In this document: in pieces, positions 35,547 through 35,570 of the stretch
Layout of the letters: each line of letters begins with the position of its first letter
Numbering within the stretch: the first letter of the stretch is position 1
Source: a virus
Reading direction: 5' to 3' (one strand)
DNA length: 35,570 nucleotides
Virus record (IMG/VR): IMGVR_UViG_3300025695_000049
Location: 1-35,570 of that record
Program-made: the position numbers and the translations under genes
The notes under the pieces: generated by a model
The model's database searches: none
Told to the model about the DNA's origin: nothing
Seen by the model: only the letters and a program-made list of their open reading frames with translations

Positions 35547-35570
35547 ATGGCGGAAGAAAATAAATCGTTA
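35547..35570 (+). CDS. Start of next plus-strand gene (partial)
   Basis: The ATG at 35547 opens MAEENKSL before the window ends. The late box five bases upstream and the absence of a ribosome site suggest a leaderless late transcript. Too short to identify. Confidence 0.45.

Overview
The window is a late structural region of a T4-like contractile-tailed phage (myovirus) of the marine cyanophage/pelagiphage/vibriophage kind. Evidence for this: an ordered set of T4 baseplate homologues (gp48/54, gp53, gp27-like hub, gp5, PAAR tip, gp25, gp6, gp7-like, gp8); a T4 gp4 head-completion nuclease; a giant DUF4815 virion protein typical of marine T4-like phages; and repeated copies of the T4 late promoter box TATAAATA. 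Coding is nearly gapless. Everything is on the minus strand except gp4 and the start of the next gene at the right edge. The host cannot be named from this window.

Right to left (the transcription order of most genes): at 35.0-35.6 kb gp4 and a partial gene run rightward from late promoters. Face to face with them, a minus-strand late promoter opens the baseplate cluster: tube cap/initiator (34.2-35.0 kb), gp53 wedge, gp27-like hub, a gp5 spike without a lysozyme domain, two small unknown proteins, a PAAR tip, gp25, gp6, a 1504-residue gp7-like wedge with two dockerin-type calcium loops, a 150-residue tail protein and gp8 (21.2-22.9 kb). Next come the 2485-residue DUF4815 protein (13.7-21.2 kb) and a small coiled-coil protein. 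Then follows the receptor-binding/fibre cluster (1.4-13.5 kb): an S74-chaperone fibre, two small structural proteins, two beta-rich fibres, and finally a 1481-residue collagen-like fibre with about 175 Gly-X-Y triplets.

The most interesting part is the left edge. Positions 1-1358 (minus strand) hold an open frame of at least 452 codons running off the window. Its first half is a GT25 glycosyltransferase (the family of collagen galactosyltransferases). Its second half closely resembles the glucosyltransferase domain of animal lysyl hydroxylase 3 (PLOD3), with the residues matching the known metal and substrate ligands retained. It starts 21 bases after the stop of the collagen-like fibre, in which all of the roughly 50 lysines in the triplet blocks sit at position Y (X-Lys-Gly), the register used by lysyl hydroxylases. 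I infer a phage-encoded collagen hydroxylysine-glycosylation system acting on its own tail fibre. The hydroxylase itself is not visible and may lie beyond the left edge.

As a unit the genes build a baseplate (hub, spike, wedges), attach fibres to it, and appear to decorate the distal fibre with sugar. TATAAATA boxes at or near gene ends split the cluster into late transcription units, and one strong hairpin terminator lies between two fibre genes.
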